Source of the DNA: Limnobacter alexandrii
GTDB taxonomy: Bacteria; Pseudomonadota; Gammaproteobacteria; Burkholderiales; Burkholderiaceae_B
Assembly (NCBI RefSeq): GCF_005871185.1
Contig: NZ_SWKN01000014.1
Coordinates: forward strand, 1 to 64,000
Direction: 5' to 3'
DNA length: 64,000 nt
Under the pieces are notes generated by a model. That model saw nothing but the letters and a program-made list of their open reading frames with translations, was not told the origin of the DNA and searched no databases. Positions 27,703 through 37,181 of the stretch are shown here, in pieces; position 1 is the first letter of the stretch; the number at the start of each line of letters is the position of its first letter. Made by a program: the position numbers and the translations under genes.

Positions 27703-28185
27703 ATGGACAGCACCTTACAAGATTCCCTAATTTCGCTTCGCCGAATTATTCGCGCCACAGAATCAGGCGCCCGTGAACTGGCCAAGAAGGCTGACATGGC
27801 CACGTCTGAATTGCTGACATTGCAATCGGTGGCTGACAACCCGGGCATTTCTCCCGGTGAACTGGCCAAGTCGCTGAGCCTTTCCCCGGTTACCTCCACC
27901 GTCATTCTTCAAAAGCTTGAAAGCCGCGGTTTGATCGAGAAAATTCGAAGCACTGTCGACAAGCGCAGGCTTGAAGTGGTGCTCACCGAAAAAGGCAAGC
28001 ACGAGGTGAATGATGCGCCTTCCAGCCTGCAAACGCGTTTTGCTGAACGCTTTGCTCAACTGCAAGGCTGGGAGCAACACCAGATCGCTTCGGTGCTAGG
28101 GCGTGTAACCGCCCTGTTGGGCGCTGAGGCCATTGATGCCTCGCCCATTCTGGATGTGGGCGAGATCGACAAACCAGTGAAGTAA
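27703..28185 (+). CDS. ectR: MarR-family regulator, EctR-like
   Basis: This 160-residue protein has a winged-helix MarR domain at about 30-125. It contains the recognition-helix segment GELAKSLSLSPVTSTVILQKLESRG and wing IRSTVDKRRLEVVLTEKG. It is divergent from ectABCD. EctR, a MarR-type repressor of ectoine genes, is encoded in that position in several methylotrophs and marine bacteria, so the assignment rests on family plus context. The symbol is therefore provisional. The ribosome site is weak. Confidence 0.8.
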   Translation: MDSTLQDSLISLRRIIRATESGARELAKKADMATSELLTLQSVADNPGISPGELAKSLSLSPVTSTVILQKLESRGLIEKIRSTVDKRRLEVVLTEKGKHEVNDAPSSLQTRFAERFAQLQGWEQHQIASVLGRVTALLGAEAIDASPILDVGEIDKPVK

Positions 28186-28202
28186 AACATGTCAAATATG
28201 AA

Positions 28203-28231
28203 TTGACTTATTGTTTATTTTTTTTAATAAT
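28203..28231 (+). promoter_or_regulatory. Sigma-70 type promoter of the small membrane protein gene
   Basis: TTGACT, 17 bases (T-rich) and AATAAT lie 48 bases before the ATG at 28280. Both hexamers match the consensus at 5/6 positions. Confidence 0.5.
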
Positions 28232-28279
28232 TGTTTCCAATTTACAACAATTCACACTTTCTGGGTTTGACTGGGCTTC

Positions 28280-28507
28280 ATGTTTGATTTAGGCGCATTT
28301 TTTCGACGCAACAGAAAAGTATTGTGGTTTGCAATTGCAGCATTCATGGGGACTTTTGTGTCTATTCAAGTCAGCAAGGCGCTGGCCACGCGCGACTCGA
28401 ACTACGGTGAAATAGCCGAGTGCACCTATGTGCATCAGGCCCCCGAGCTTCAAACTCCGCTTACCCAGCAAGAGCCGGTCAGCAAATACTGCGCCAAAAA
28501 AGGCTGA
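28280..28507 (+). CDS. Small single-pass membrane protein, unknown function
   Basis: This is a 75-residue protein. A basic N-terminus (FFRRNRKV) precedes one transmembrane helix at about 14-33, and then comes a soluble tail with two cysteines (residues 48 and 71). The orientation expected from the positive-inside rule puts the tail in the periplasm, where the cysteines could pair. The gene has its own promoter-like sequence. I do not recognise the family. It is convergent with the diguanylate cyclase gene ten bases away. Confidence 0.65.
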   Translation: MFDLGAFFRRNRKVLWFAIAAFMGTFVSIQVSKALATRDSNYGEIAECTYVHQAPELQTPLTQQEPVSKYCAKKG

Positions 28508-28517
28508 TTTACGCCCA

Positions 28518-29567
28518 TCACATGGCCTCGACCAAAACCTGGTTCTTCCCGGTTTTTTTTGCCTGATACATCAATTGATCGGCCCGGGTCAATACCTTTT
28601 CCAGACTGATGTCTTCAAAGTTGCTCACTTGCAAAACGCCAACACTGGCAGACACCGGCAATGCCGGACAGGTGTAATCAGTGGCTTCGGCAATGGCTGC
28701 CTTGATACGTTGACCCAGGTTTTCTGCCACGTCCTGCCGAATGGTGCCCAGGCTCAAGACCACAAATTCGTCCCCAGCCAATCGATACACCTTGTCATCA
28801 GCCCGCAGACGAACTGACAACTTGCTGCTGATTCGCTTCAACAATTTGTCGCCAGTGGCATGACCCAGGGTGTCATTGACCAGTTTGAAATTGTCCAGAT
28901 CGAGAAAAGACAACACGAAAGGCTCTTTGGCATTGAGCGTGCGCCACACCGCCGCTTCAAGCGCCTTGCGATTCAAGCTGCGGGTTAAAGGGTCGGTCAG
29001 GTTTTCCTGACGCAGCGATTTCGAGCTGGCCTGAATTTTCACGCTGACGCCATAAAACTGAATTGGCAAGACCATCAGCAAAAACAAATTGGCGTACACC
29101 AGTTCAAGATGAGCCTGCCAATACGGCACAAACACAGCCAAGCCCAGCACAATCAGAACACCAAGGCCAATGTGACAGGCCAGCATACAGGGCCCATAAC
29201 GGATACCCCGAATCAGGGCAACCACAGCGATCATTGGAGAAAGCACGGAGAGGAATTCCGGGGCGACCACCAGGCCCCAAGCAATCAGAGGCAGGTCGGA
29301 ACAGTAACTGAGAAGTTCAAATTTCTCCCAGTGGCGCTCACGGTTTGAAATCAGCCACGCTTGTGCCAGGGCCAAATGAAAATAAATACCCAGCATGACC
29401 ATGAAGGCCATGAGCGCGCTGCTGCCGACTATTGCGCCGCCGGGTGAAAGAAAGAATACGATCAGAAACGACAGGCCGGCAAATGCCATTCTCTGCCTTG
29501 CGCGAGAGGCACTGTCGGAAATATCAAGAACGTATTTTAGTTTGAACATGCGGTTGAGATATCTCAT
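28518..29567 (-). CDS. Membrane diguanylate cyclase (GGDEF domain)
   Basis: This 349-residue protein has about six transmembrane helices in residues 25-180 and a C-terminal GGDEF domain (about 185-345). The active-site loop reads AGDEF, a variant known in active cyclases. Metal-binding SFLDLDNFKLVNDTLGHATGD is intact. An inhibitory I-site (RADD) lies five residues before the loop, so product feedback is likely. No EAL domain is present. It follows cheW by 88 bases on the same strand, and a strong hairpin covers its ribosome-binding region. Confidence 0.93.
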   Translation of the reverse strand: MRYLNRMFKLKYVLDISDSASRARQRMAFAGLSFLIVFFLSPGGAIVGSSALMAFMVMLGIYFHLALAQAWLISNRERHWEKFELLSYCSDLPLIAWGLVVAPEFLSVLSPMIAVVALIRGIRYGPCMLACHIGLGVLIVLGLAVFVPYWQAHLELVYANLFLLMVLPIQFYGVSVKIQASSKSLRQENLTDPLTRSLNRKALEAAVWRTLNAKEPFVLSFLDLDNFKLVNDTLGHATGDKLLKRISSKLSVRLRADDKVYRLAGDEFVVLSLGTIRQDVAENLGQRIKAAIAEATDYTCPALPVSASVGVLQVSNFEDISLEKVLTRADQLMYQAKKTGKNQVLVEAM

Positions 29568-29573
29568 GGTGCA

Positions 29574-29599
29574 CCACCGGGGGAGTATCCCCCCGGTGG
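29574..29599 (-). promoter_or_regulatory. Strong hairpin at the diguanylate cyclase start
   Basis: CCACCGGGGG pairs with CCCCCGGTGG around a six-base loop, ending six bases before the cyclase ATG (29567). It contains the only purine-rich GGTGG that could act as ribosome site. No T-run follows, so it is either a translation-blocking structure, an unusual cheW-operon end, or both. Confidence 0.45.
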
Positions 29600-29655
29600 G
29601 TGTGTCAACTCATGATCTCAGTGACGCATTACTGCCTTCCAGTTCCCAAAATCGA

Positions 29656-30177
29656 TCAGGCTGCAGCCACCGCCAGGTCTTCAAGGTCGGTGGGAATGTC
29701 AAAGTCCAGCAGGCGCTCAACATTCAACACCAGAACAAACTCCTCATCCACCTTCCCGATGCCACGCAAAAAGTCGGTTCGCACACCTGCGCCGAATTGC
29801 GGAGGCGGGGCAATGAACTCGGCGCCAATATCGACCACGGCATTGACCGCATCAACCATGAAACCAACCACCTGCGTTTCCTCAGCCATTTGCGACTCAA
29901 GAATGACAATGCAGGTGCGCCGGTTGATCTCGGTTTTGCCTTGCCCGAACCGGGCACTCAAATCCACCACGGGGACCACGGACCCCCGCAGGTTGATCAC
30001 ACCACTGATGCATTGCTGCATCATGGGCACCACCGTAATGCGGCCAAACTCGATGATTTCCTTGATTCGGAGAATTTCCACCGCCAGCTTTTGACCATGT
30101 ACCTGAAAGGTCAGGTACTGGTGGCTGGCGCTGTCACTCTCCATGGCCTTGGCCAATTGTTCATTGACATTGCTCAT
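29656..30177 (-). CDS. cheW: Chemotaxis adaptor CheW
   Basis: This 173-residue CheW domain protein couples receptors to CheA. Typical segments are QYLTFQVHGQKLAVEILRIKEII, MMQQCISGVINLRGSVVPVVDL and GFMVDAVNAVVDI. The N-terminal 18 and C-terminal 12 residues extend beyond the core. It is the last gene of the chemosensory operon, 14 bases after the soluble MCP gene. Confidence 0.97.
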   Translation of the reverse strand: MSNVNEQLAKAMESDSASHQYLTFQVHGQKLAVEILRIKEIIEFGRITVVPMMQQCISGVINLRGSVVPVVDLSARFGQGKTEINRRTCIVILESQMAEETQVVGFMVDAVNAVVDIGAEFIAPPPQFGAGVRTDFLRGIGKVDEEFVLVLNVERLLDFDIPTDLEDLAVAAA

Positions 30178-30191
30178 GGTAGATACTCCTT

Positions 30192-32390
30192 TTAGAAATC
30201 GTCGAAACTGTCAAAACCATCCACGCTGGCGTGGCCTTTTGACTTGTTCGCTGCTGGTTTGCGCTCAACAGGGCTGGCTCCGCGGCTGCCTGATCGACCC
30301 GTCCCGGTGTCAAAGAAGCTCATTGCGTTGTTCAACATGCCAGCCTGGCCACTCATTTCTTCTGCGGTTGCAGCCAACTCTTCAGACGCGGCTGCGTTCT
30401 GCTGGGTTTGCTGGTTCAGGCTCATCATGGCCTGGTTGATTTGCGCCACACCGTTGGTTTGCTCGTTCGATGCTGCAGTAATTTCCTGAACCAGGTCTGA
30501 TGTCCGGTTAATCGCCGGTACCATTTCCTGCAACAGGCTACCTGCACGCTCCGCCTGCTTCACGCTGCTGCTGGCCAAGTCACCGATTTCCTGTGCGGCC
30601 ACTTGGCTGCGTTCTGCCAGCTTGCGTACTTCGGCTGCCACCACTGCGAAACCTTTGCCGTGTTCACCGGCGCGGGCCGCTTCGATCGCTGCGTTCAAGG
30701 CCAGCAAGTTGGTTTGGTAAGCAATGTCATCCACGATGCCGATTTTGTCCGCAATCGCTTTCATGGCGTTCACGGTCTCGGTCACTGCGCGGCCACCCTC
30801 TTTTGCCTCTTCAGCAGCTTTGGTCGCAATTTGGTCGGTCACGCGGCTGTTCTCGCTGTTCTGCTTGATTGAACCGGCCATTTCTTCAATACTGGCTGAC
30901 ACTTCTTCAACACCGGCAGCCTGGCTGCTTGCGCCCTGCGACAGGCTCTGTGATGTTTTGGAAATTTCGCGTGCGGCATTGGTGAGTGAATCTGCGTTAC
31001 CACGCACTTCCTGAATCACGTCACTCAAACGATCAATCGTCATGTTCACGTCGTCTTTCACTTCACCGAACAAACCTTTGTAGTCCGCTGTAATCTTCTG
31101 TGTCATGTTGCCGTTGGCCAGCAACTTCAACACGCGGCCCACGTCTTCCAGGCCCACAGAGGTGGTGGTCAACAAACCGTTCACGTTTTGTGCCAAGGTT
31201 TTCAGGAATCCTTCCTTGTCATCTTCTCGAATGCGATCGCTGAAGTCGCCCTCGGATGCACGGCCAACGATTCCGGAGATTTCATTCTCGATTGCCACTT
31301 CACCGGTGCGGTCACTCCACTCCACCACCGTGCCCAAACGCTCACCTTCTTCGTTAATCACTGGCGATGCGATCAAACGGAAGCTGAGCTCACCCACTTT
31401 GATACCGGTTCTCAAAGGTGAATTGAGGGCAGACAGCATGCTGCGCTGATGTGCGGGATTTTTGTGGAATACATCAATGTTGGCTCCAATCAGTTTGCGC
31501 ACGTTGAAGTTGGGCAAGCTCTTGCGAATCATGTCCTCATTGCGCGTCATCATGGTGTTCAGCGAGTTGTTCAGATAAGTGATGTGGTTCTGATTGTCGG
31601 CAATCATCACGTTGGTGGTTACTGAATCCAAAGCAATCCGAATTGCCAGATTTTCTAGTGCTGTCTTGCGTTCTTTCTCTGCACGCTCTTCTTCGCGCTT
31701 GGCCATGGCCACTTCACCTGTGCGGTCTTTCCACTCAACCACAGTACCCACGCGGGTGCCAGAAGTATCAAACACCGGGGTTACCAACAAGTTGAAATGG
31801 CGTTCACCAATCGTCAGGTTGGTGCTGTAGGAATCGCGCAGGCGGGCCAACATGCCACGCTGGTGGCTTGGCACTTTGTGGAAGCTGTCAATGTTGGCAC
31901 CCAGAATTTTGCGGGCATCAAATTGTGGCAAGTCTTTCTTGATGTCGGTCTCTGCTTCCACCAACATTTTTGACAGCGAATTGTTCACATACACAATGTT
32001 GTAGTCGGCGTCGGCAATCATCACGTTGGTGGCCACGCTTTCCAGGGCTTGAACCTGGCGTTGCGCAAACATGGTTTCCGCTTCCAGTTTCTTCATTGCA
32101 TCGCGAATGGCTGAGGGCAGTTCATCGGCTGCGCCTTTCAGCGTTTCTTTCTTCCACAGCTGGTGTACGCTGCGCACGGCAGTTTCTTCCACCTTGCGGG
32201 CGCGTTCATTCACGCTGGCAATCATCTCGTTGATCTTGGTGACCACTGACAACACATCACCGCTCAGGTCTTTGGTGGGCAATGCCTGCAAAGGCTTTTC
32301 CAGATTGGTTTTCAAGCCGGAAATTTCCACTTCCAGGCTGTCAGCAACCATGGCCAGCTGACCGCTTTTCAAAAAATCAAATGCACCCAT
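30192..32390 (-). CDS. Soluble methyl-accepting chemotaxis protein with tandem PAS domains
   Basis: This 732-residue receptor has no transmembrane segment. Two related PAS domains (about 115-230 and 245-365) share [25 protein letters not shown] and GANIDxFHK.P.HQR motifs, indicating an internal duplication. A HAMP-like linker (about 375-470) precedes the signalling domain, with the hairpin tip at [20 protein letters not shown]. The tail ends [11 protein letters not shown]. It lies between cheA and cheW and probably senses an internal signal. The ligand or cofactor is unknown. Confidence 0.95.
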   Translation of the reverse strand: MGAFDFLKSGQLAMVADSLEVEISGLKTNLEKPLQALPTKDLSGDVLSVVTKINEMIASVNERARKVEETAVRSVHQLWKKETLKGAADELPSAIRDAMKKLEAETMFAQRQVQALESVATNVMIADADYNIVYVNNSLSKMLVEAETDIKKDLPQFDARKILGANIDSFHKVPSHQRGMLARLRDSYSTNLTIGERHFNLLVTPVFDTSGTRVGTVVEWKDRTGEVAMAKREEERAEKERKTALENLAIRIALDSVTTNVMIADNQNHITYLNNSLNTMMTRNEDMIRKSLPNFNVRKLIGANIDVFHKNPAHQRSMLSALNSPLRTGIKVGELSFRLIASPVINEEGERLGTVVEWSDRTGEVAIENEISGIVGRASEGDFSDRIREDDKEGFLKTLAQNVNGLLTTTSVGLEDVGRVLKLLANGNMTQKITADYKGLFGEVKDDVNMTIDRLSDVIQEVRGNADSLTNAAREISKTSQSLSQGASSQAAGVEEVSASIEEMAGSIKQNSENSRVTDQIATKAAEEAKEGGRAVTETVNAMKAIADKIGIVDDIAYQTNLLALNAAIEAARAGEHGKGFAVVAAEVRKLAERSQVAAQEIGDLASSSVKQAERAGSLLQEMVPAINRTSDLVQEITAASNEQTNGVAQINQAMMSLNQQTQQNAAASEELAATAEEMSGQAGMLNNAMSFFDTGTGRSGSRGASPVERKPAANKSKGHASVDGFDSFDDF

Positions 32391-32410
32391 GTTCGTTTTC
32401 CTTTGTAAAA

Positions 32411-34519
32411 TTACGCGTTGGCCTGCTCAAGGCTTGCTGAAATACTGCTGACTTCTGTGATTAATTTAGGTACATCTATGATCAAGGCCACATCCCCGTT
32501 GCCCATGATGGTGGCCCCGCTGATTGCCCTGTTCTGTTCAAACAAGTTGCCCAGTGGCTTGATCACTGTTTGTGATTCGCCGTGTAATTGATCGGCCACA
32601 ATGCCGGCTTTCACACCGCCAAAGCTGACCACAATAATGTTCTCGCGCTTGGGTCGCTTCGCGTCGGGATGAAACACCTTGCGCAAACGCACTGCCGGCA
32701 GAAACTCGCCACGCAAGTCGTAATGAATGTCCATGCGATCGTCGGTGCCCAGTGCATCCACTGGCAATTCCAGGCATTCACGCACATAGGACAGTGGAAT
32801 CACATACACCGAACCACCCACGCCAATCATGAAACCGTCAATAATGGCCAGGGTCAGTGGCAATCGAATTTCGAAGGTGCAACCGTTGCCGGGGCGTGAA
32901 CGCACCTGCACGGAACCTCGCAGTGCTTCAATGTTTCGCTTCACCACATCCATGCCCACACCGCGACCAGAAATGTCAGTCACTTTGTCTGCCGTGGAAA
33001 ATCCAGGTGCAAAAATCAACATATTCACTTCAGCATCGCTGAGCATCTGCTCGGGCGTCACAATGCCCTTCTCAATGGCTTTTTTCAGAATTTTGTCGCG
33101 TGCCAACCCACGGCCATCGTCGTTCACTTCAATCACAATGTGGCCACTGTCGTGGTAGGCATTCAATTGCAAACGACCCGTCGCAGGTTTGCCTGCTGCC
33201 ACGCGTTCTTCCGGTGTTTCAAGGCCATGGTCCAAGGCATTGCGCACCAGGTGCATCAAGGGGTCGCCAATTTTTTCAACAACCGATTTGTCCAGTTCGG
33301 TGTCTTCACCTGAAATTTCAAGTTGAATTTGCTTGCCCAAGCCCATGGCGGTGTCGCGCACCACGCGCTGAAAGCGCTGGAATGTTTCGCCAATTTGAAC
33401 CATTCGCAAGCCCAGTGCACCATCGCGAATTTCCTCGATCAAACCAGCCACTGCGCTGGTTGATTCCAGCATGGCGGTGTGGTTCAAATGTTTGGCTTGT
33501 TCAACAGTACCCGCATTGGCAATCACCAGTTCGCCCACCAAATTGATGAGTGCGTCCAGTTTGTCAGAAGGTACACGGATGAATGAACTGGTCGGTGTGG
33601 CCTTGCCTGCGGCTTTGGACTTGCCTGAAGCCGTGGCAACAACCGCGCCTGTGTCCTCAATCACCTCGGGCAGTGTTTCTTCTTGGGGTCTGGGAAAGCC
33701 TGCCTCTTGCAACAGTTCTGTGGCGCGCGCGGCACCCTCGGGCAGAGCATTCACCAAATCGTCCCACTGCGCAGGTGTGCAGTTGTGGGCAAGTATTCGA
33801 ACCTTGCTTTCTTCCGTCAAAAACTCAAATGCATCTTCAATACCGGCCTGGCCTTTGTCAGTCACAAACCGCAATTCGAACCCAAGGTAACAAGCCTCGG
33901 AATCGAGGTCTGCGAAACTGGGCAAGGCATCCAGCACTGGCACCACGGCCTGCAACTCGCCGTAGGTTTCCATGTATGAAAAAATAGGGGCTGGGTCAAA
34001 GCCATCGCACAAGGTGCTGCGGCCCAAACGCACCGACACATGCCAGGTAAGCTGACCATGGTCGGCTTCAACTGCCTTGGCCGCTATGCCGGGCATGGGC
34101 TTGTCCTCTTGCAGCAAATAAGCCTTTAAGCGGGCTGTGAGGCCAGCCTGTGCGCCCGCCATCTCAGGGCTGACGTGTTCAGCACTGCCGCCTGCTTCAA
34201 TGCAATCCACCAGTTCGGAAATGTGATCCCGGCACTCGAGCACCAAGGTACTCATATCGGCGTCAAACGCTATCTCGGCATTGCGTACCCGGTCCAGCAC
34301 GGTTTCAAGGTCGTGTACAAAATGCGTAATCACCAACAAGCCGAACACACCTGCACTGCCCTTGATGGTGTGAGCAGCGCGAAATGCAGCATTCAATACT
34401 TCCGTGTCGTTGGGGTTCTGCTCCAGCTGCAACACATAGCTTTCTACCTCAGCCAGCAGTTGTCGGGCTTCGGTGAAAAATATGCCGCGTGAAGCATCAA
34501 GGTCAAGTTCAAAGGCCAT
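32411..34519 (-). CDS. cheA: Chemotaxis histidine kinase CheA
   Basis: This 702-residue kinase has an Hpt domain with H50 ([12 protein letters not shown]) and a middle region (about 150-270). A dimerisation helix bundle follows (about 305-370), then an ATPase domain with [13 protein letters not shown] and [13 protein letters not shown]. The C-terminal CheW-like domain (about 555-690) completes it. All catalytic boxes look intact. It lies in the order cheY-STAS-cheA-mcp-cheW. The ATG is three bases from the STAS gene stop codon. Confidence 0.97.
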   Translation of the reverse strand: MAFELDLDASRGIFFTEARQLLAEVESYVLQLEQNPNDTEVLNAAFRAAHTIKGSAGVFGLLVITHFVHDLETVLDRVRNAEIAFDADMSTLVLECRDHISELVDCIEAGGSAEHVSPEMAGAQAGLTARLKAYLLQEDKPMPGIAAKAVEADHGQLTWHVSVRLGRSTLCDGFDPAPIFSYMETYGELQAVVPVLDALPSFADLDSEACYLGFELRFVTDKGQAGIEDAFEFLTEESKVRILAHNCTPAQWDDLVNALPEGAARATELLQEAGFPRPQEETLPEVIEDTGAVVATASGKSKAAGKATPTSSFIRVPSDKLDALINLVGELVIANAGTVEQAKHLNHTAMLESTSAVAGLIEEIRDGALGLRMVQIGETFQRFQRVVRDTAMGLGKQIQLEISGEDTELDKSVVEKIGDPLMHLVRNALDHGLETPEERVAAGKPATGRLQLNAYHDSGHIVIEVNDDGRGLARDKILKKAIEKGIVTPEQMLSDAEVNMLIFAPGFSTADKVTDISGRGVGMDVVKRNIEALRGSVQVRSRPGNGCTFEIRLPLTLAIIDGFMIGVGGSVYVIPLSYVRECLELPVDALGTDDRMDIHYDLRGEFLPAVRLRKVFHPDAKRPKRENIIVVSFGGVKAGIVADQLHGESQTVIKPLGNLFEQNRAISGATIMGNGDVALIIDVPKLITEVSSISASLEQANA

Positions 34520-34522
34520 GCC

Positions 34523-34867
34523 TTAGTTCTCCAAAAAACCAGCGTTGATCCAGGACTGCACACCCAGACGAGCGGCCTTCATGGCCACCACTTCCGAGGG
34601 CTTGGTCCAGTGCACGCGCAGGTTCACAGCAGGGTCGTTTTGAATGGTCACCAACATTTGCATGCCTGCGGTGTCCACTTCCTGACAGTTGCTCAAATCA
34701 AGCACCACTGAAATTCCCTGACTCAAAGACTGCCGAATCACTTCAACCAGGCCTGCGCAATCCGCGATCGTCAGGGTATCCAAGGCCACTTGGGTGTGAC
34801 TGGTGGATGCAATGCTGTTTTCCATTTCGTTTTCAAGGTCTTCTTGCATAATCAGTTCGCTGTGCAT
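34523..34867 (-). CDS. STAS-domain protein in the chemosensory operon
   Basis: This 114-residue single STAS domain protein is related to anti-sigma-factor antagonists, with VVLDLSNCQEVDTAGMQMLV. The usually phosphorylated serine position in the DSxG motif is a threonine (DTAG). The ATG at 34867 is preferred over one six bases upstream, because GGAGG then lies at the right distance (six bases). Its role is inferred from its place between cheY and cheA: it may tune signalling or link it to another pathway. Confidence 0.85.
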   Translation of the reverse strand: MHSELIMQEDLENEMENSIASTSHTQVALDTLTIADCAGLVEVIRQSLSQGISVVLDLSNCQEVDTAGMQMLVTIQNDPAVNLRVHWTKPSEVVAMKAARLGVQSWINAGFLEN

Positions 34868-34886
34868 GTGCATCCTCCCTGCGGCC

Positions 34887-35252
34887 TTAGGCCACCAATT
34901 TGTTCACTGCTGCAATCATTTGTTCAGGCTTGAAAGGTTTCACCATCCAGGCTTTCAGGCCCGCAGCCTGCCCTTCGCTTTTCAATTTGTCGTCCGATTC
35001 CGTGGTCAGCATGATGATGGGTACAAACTTGTAAGCCGCCATCTTTTTCACCTCGCGTACAAAGGTGAGTCCGTCCATGTTGGGCATGTTCAAATCACTC
35101 ACGATCAAGCTGATCTTTCGACCATCCAGCTTGGTCAGTGCATCTTTCCCATCGCAACCTTCCACCACGTCAAAGCCCTGGCTTTTCAGGGTCATCGACA
35201 CCACTTGGCGCAGGGAAGTGGAGTCATCCACGATCAATACAGTTTTGCTCAT
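34887..35252 (-). CDS. cheY: CheY-type response regulator
   Basis: This 121-residue receiver has an acidic pocket (LIVDDS), acceptor D53 (VSDLNMPNMDG), a threonine in IIMLTTES and lysine in WMVKPF, all intact. It is a single domain, as expected for a chemotaxis output protein. It lies between the short MCP gene and the STAS gene. Whether it targets the flagellar switch here or another output cannot be told from the sequence. Confidence 0.95.
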   Translation of the reverse strand: MSKTVLIVDDSTSLRQVVSMTLKSQGFDVVEGCDGKDALTKLDGRKISLIVSDLNMPNMDGLTFVREVKKMAAYKFVPIIMLTTESDDKLKSEGQAAGLKAWMVKPFKPEQMIAAVNKLVA

Positions 35253-35273
35253 ACGGGTTCTCGTTCCGGGTAT

Positions 35274-36470
35274 TTAGAAAAAGGTGAGTTCGTCATTGCT
35301 TGCACTCGGCTTGGCGTTTGCATTGGTGCTGCTTTTGCCGCTGTGGTTTACACGTTCTTCAGCCATGGTGTATTTGCGCTCCAGTTCATGCATCAGCGCG
35401 GCCACATTCAGGGCTTCAAGGCCATTGTTCAGCTGGCTTTTCATCTGGGTCAGGCTGTCTTGTACATGGCCCAGAATTTGGGACACACGGTCTTGAAACT
35501 GAAAATGCACCACTGCATTGTTCAAGCTGGAAGACACCTGATTGGTGTTGGCAATGATCTGCTCGCTGGCTTGGTGCAGCGGACCTGTAACTTGCTCAAA
35601 CTGATCAACCACGCCACTCAGGGTTTCACTGGCCTGGCTGAGCACCTTTTCATCGCTGCTCTCCATGCGTGCTGCGCCATCGCCTGCCTTCTTGGCGGCT
35701 GTCGCAATCAGTTGAACACGCTCACGAATCTTCACGCCAGTTTCAGCAGACAACATGGAAAGCTTGCGAACCTCGTCGGCCACAATTGAAAACCCCCTGC
35801 CGTCTTCGCCCGCGCGAGCGGCTTCAATGGCTGCATTCAAAGCCAGCAAGTTGGTGCGCGCTGCCAGGTTTTCAACGGATGCTGCCATCTTGGCCAACTC
35901 CTCGGTTGAGGAAATAAAGCCCTTCACCTCTTGCATGATGGTGGCCTTCTCATCGAAGGAATTTCGAATACTGCTCAGCATGCCATTGAGGCTTTGCGCC
36001 ACGTGGTCTGCCAGCCCGTTGCTGCCACCTGTGGTGTTACCCAGCACCTGGGCTGCGCCAGTGGCCACACCCACCGTGTCGTTCAATTTGCTGTGAATTT
36101 CAGAGAAGGCTTCCGCCAGGTTCACAATGCCCAACTCCATTTGAGAATTGGCAGTGCCCAACTGGCTGTTCAACGTGGGCACCCAAACGTCGGCCAACTG
36201 AAGCAGTTCAACTTTCTCAGTGTCTGTTTTACTCAATGTGTTCAGGGTGGAAGACAAAACATCAATTTCAGCCTGCAGTGCCAGCTGCTGTTTTTTTCCA
36301 ATTTCATGAACGGCCAATGCACACAGCAACAGCGCCGCACTGCCAAAGGCCAGTGGCCACACACTGCCCTGAATAAAGGCACTCAGCACCAGAATTCCTG
36401 CCGATGCTGCAATCAAGGCCATGGGCAACACGGCCGGGTTTTGCACTTTGTTTTTATTGTGTTTTTTCAT
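35274..36470 (-). CDS. Short membrane methyl-accepting chemotaxis protein
   Basis: This 398-residue protein has two closely spaced transmembrane helices (about 12-33 and 38-57) with almost no periplasmic loop. Coiled coil and an MCP signalling tip ([22 protein letters not shown]) follow. Without a periplasmic sensor domain it must sense the membrane, an internal state or a partner protein. The signalling domain appears short. It lies upstream of cheY on the same strand. A possible small ORF overlaps its start by 17 bases. Confidence 0.93.
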   Translation of the reverse strand: MKKHNKNKVQNPAVLPMALIAASAGILVLSAFIQGSVWPLAFGSAALLLCALAVHEIGKKQQLALQAEIDVLSSTLNTLSKTDTEKVELLQLADVWVPTLNSQLGTANSQMELGIVNLAEAFSEIHSKLNDTVGVATGAAQVLGNTTGGSNGLADHVAQSLNGMLSSIRNSFDEKATIMQEVKGFISSTEELAKMAASVENLAARTNLLALNAAIEAARAGEDGRGFSIVADEVRKLSMLSAETGVKIRERVQLIATAAKKAGDGAARMESSDEKVLSQASETLSGVVDQFEQVTGPLHQASEQIIANTNQVSSSLNNAVVHFQFQDRVSQILGHVQDSLTQMKSQLNNGLEALNVAALMHELERKYTMAEERVNHSGKSSTNANAKPSASNDELTFF

Positions 36471-36642
36471 GAACTGACATTCCTATCAATTGTTTGACCG
36501 GGCACACTGCGGGTTCAAGGGGAGCGGGGGAATGTTCCAGGGCCTCATACCATCCATTGCACAAAGCACCACGAACAGTGAGGTAGCCAGTGGCTGCCCA
36601 GTGATGGAGAAGCTGCAGGAATTCGAATGGGGTGCTGCGCAT
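36454..36642 (-). CDS. Possible small protein heading the chemosensory operon
   Basis: This 62-codon frame starts at an ATG with GGAGGA four bases upstream, a near-ideal ribosome site, and overlaps the start of the short MCP gene by 17 bases. The product ([20 protein letters not shown] at its start) has two cysteines and no clear family. It could be a real small protein or a translated leader that couples translation to the MCP gene. The 36643-36818 stretch before it holds no other gene I can support. Confidence 0.45.
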   Translation of the reverse strand: MRSTPFEFLQLLHHWAATGYLTVRGALCNGWYEALEHSPAPLEPAVCPVKQLIGMSVHEKTQ

Positions 36643-36818
36643 AAAGTCCTCCGTTGGACCACTTTGTTAAACGCAGTGAACTTAACTATTTCACGCTTGA
36701 AGAAAGTTTGCGCCGATACCCATGTGGGCAATAGGGAGAAAAGAAATGGAAAAGGGGGCCAATATTGGGTTAATGCAGTTGGGGGAATGCAAGAAAAGGT
36801 TAACTGTGTGAACAAATG

Positions 36819-36846
36819 TAAAAAACCCGCTGCTGGAGCGGGTTTT
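36819..36846 (-). terminator. Rho-independent terminator of the lipoprotein gene
   Basis: Read on the minus strand, AACCCGCT and AGCGGGTT form the stem and TTTTTT follows. It lies 21 bases past the lipoprotein stop codon. Confidence 0.85.
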
Positions 36847-36866
36847 GGGGTAATACGGGGAGAAAC

Positions 36867-37160
36867 TTATTGGGCGGTTTCTGGCTTTAAAGTCATGCCC
36901 AGTGGCCCCTTGATGGTGCCGTCTTCATTGAGGTCATAAATGGTGGTTTCACCATCGCTGGTAATTTTCACTTTTTTGTCTTCGAGCACATAGGCGGCTT
37001 CACGGGTTATGCCCATGGTGGATACATACACTGTACCGTTGCCTTGAAACTCATACTTCTGCAAACCCAGGTCGTCTTTGTAAACACCATCCAGCTTGTT
37101 ACCGCATGCTGTCAATAAACCGAGCAAACCCAGCATGACGAAGGCGTTACGAATGTTCAT
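36867..37160 (-). CDS. Small lipoprotein, unknown function
   Basis: This 97-residue protein has a signal peptide with lipobox LLTAC (cysteine near residue 19). The mature part is a small beta-rich domain (DGVYKDDLGLQKYEFQGNGT). The ATG at 37160 has GGGGA nine bases upstream. An in-frame TTG six bases earlier is less likely. The gene lies 21 bases after a hydrolase gene and has its own terminator. No function can be named. Confidence 0.8.
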   Translation of the reverse strand: MNIRNAFVMLGLLGLLTACGNKLDGVYKDDLGLQKYEFQGNGTVYVSTMGITREAAYVLEDKKVKITSDGETTIYDLNEDGTIKGPLGMTLKPETAQ

Positions 37161-37181
37161 GCTCAAATTCCCCTATCAAGA

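Noticed and set aside
34803-35789. A 328-codon plus-strand frame across STAS, cheY and the short MCP
   Set aside because: It crosses three clear genes antisense and has no recognisable domain.
36703-36720. GAAAGTTT and GCCGATAC halves resembling a sigma-28 promoter
   Set aside because: The halves are only two bases apart instead of 11, so polymerase could not bind both.
36490-36939. A 149-codon plus-strand frame upstream of the lipoprotein gene
   Set aside because: It overlaps the lipoprotein gene end and its terminator, has no family, and lacks a ribosome site. The 36454-36642 minus-strand frame explains the region better.
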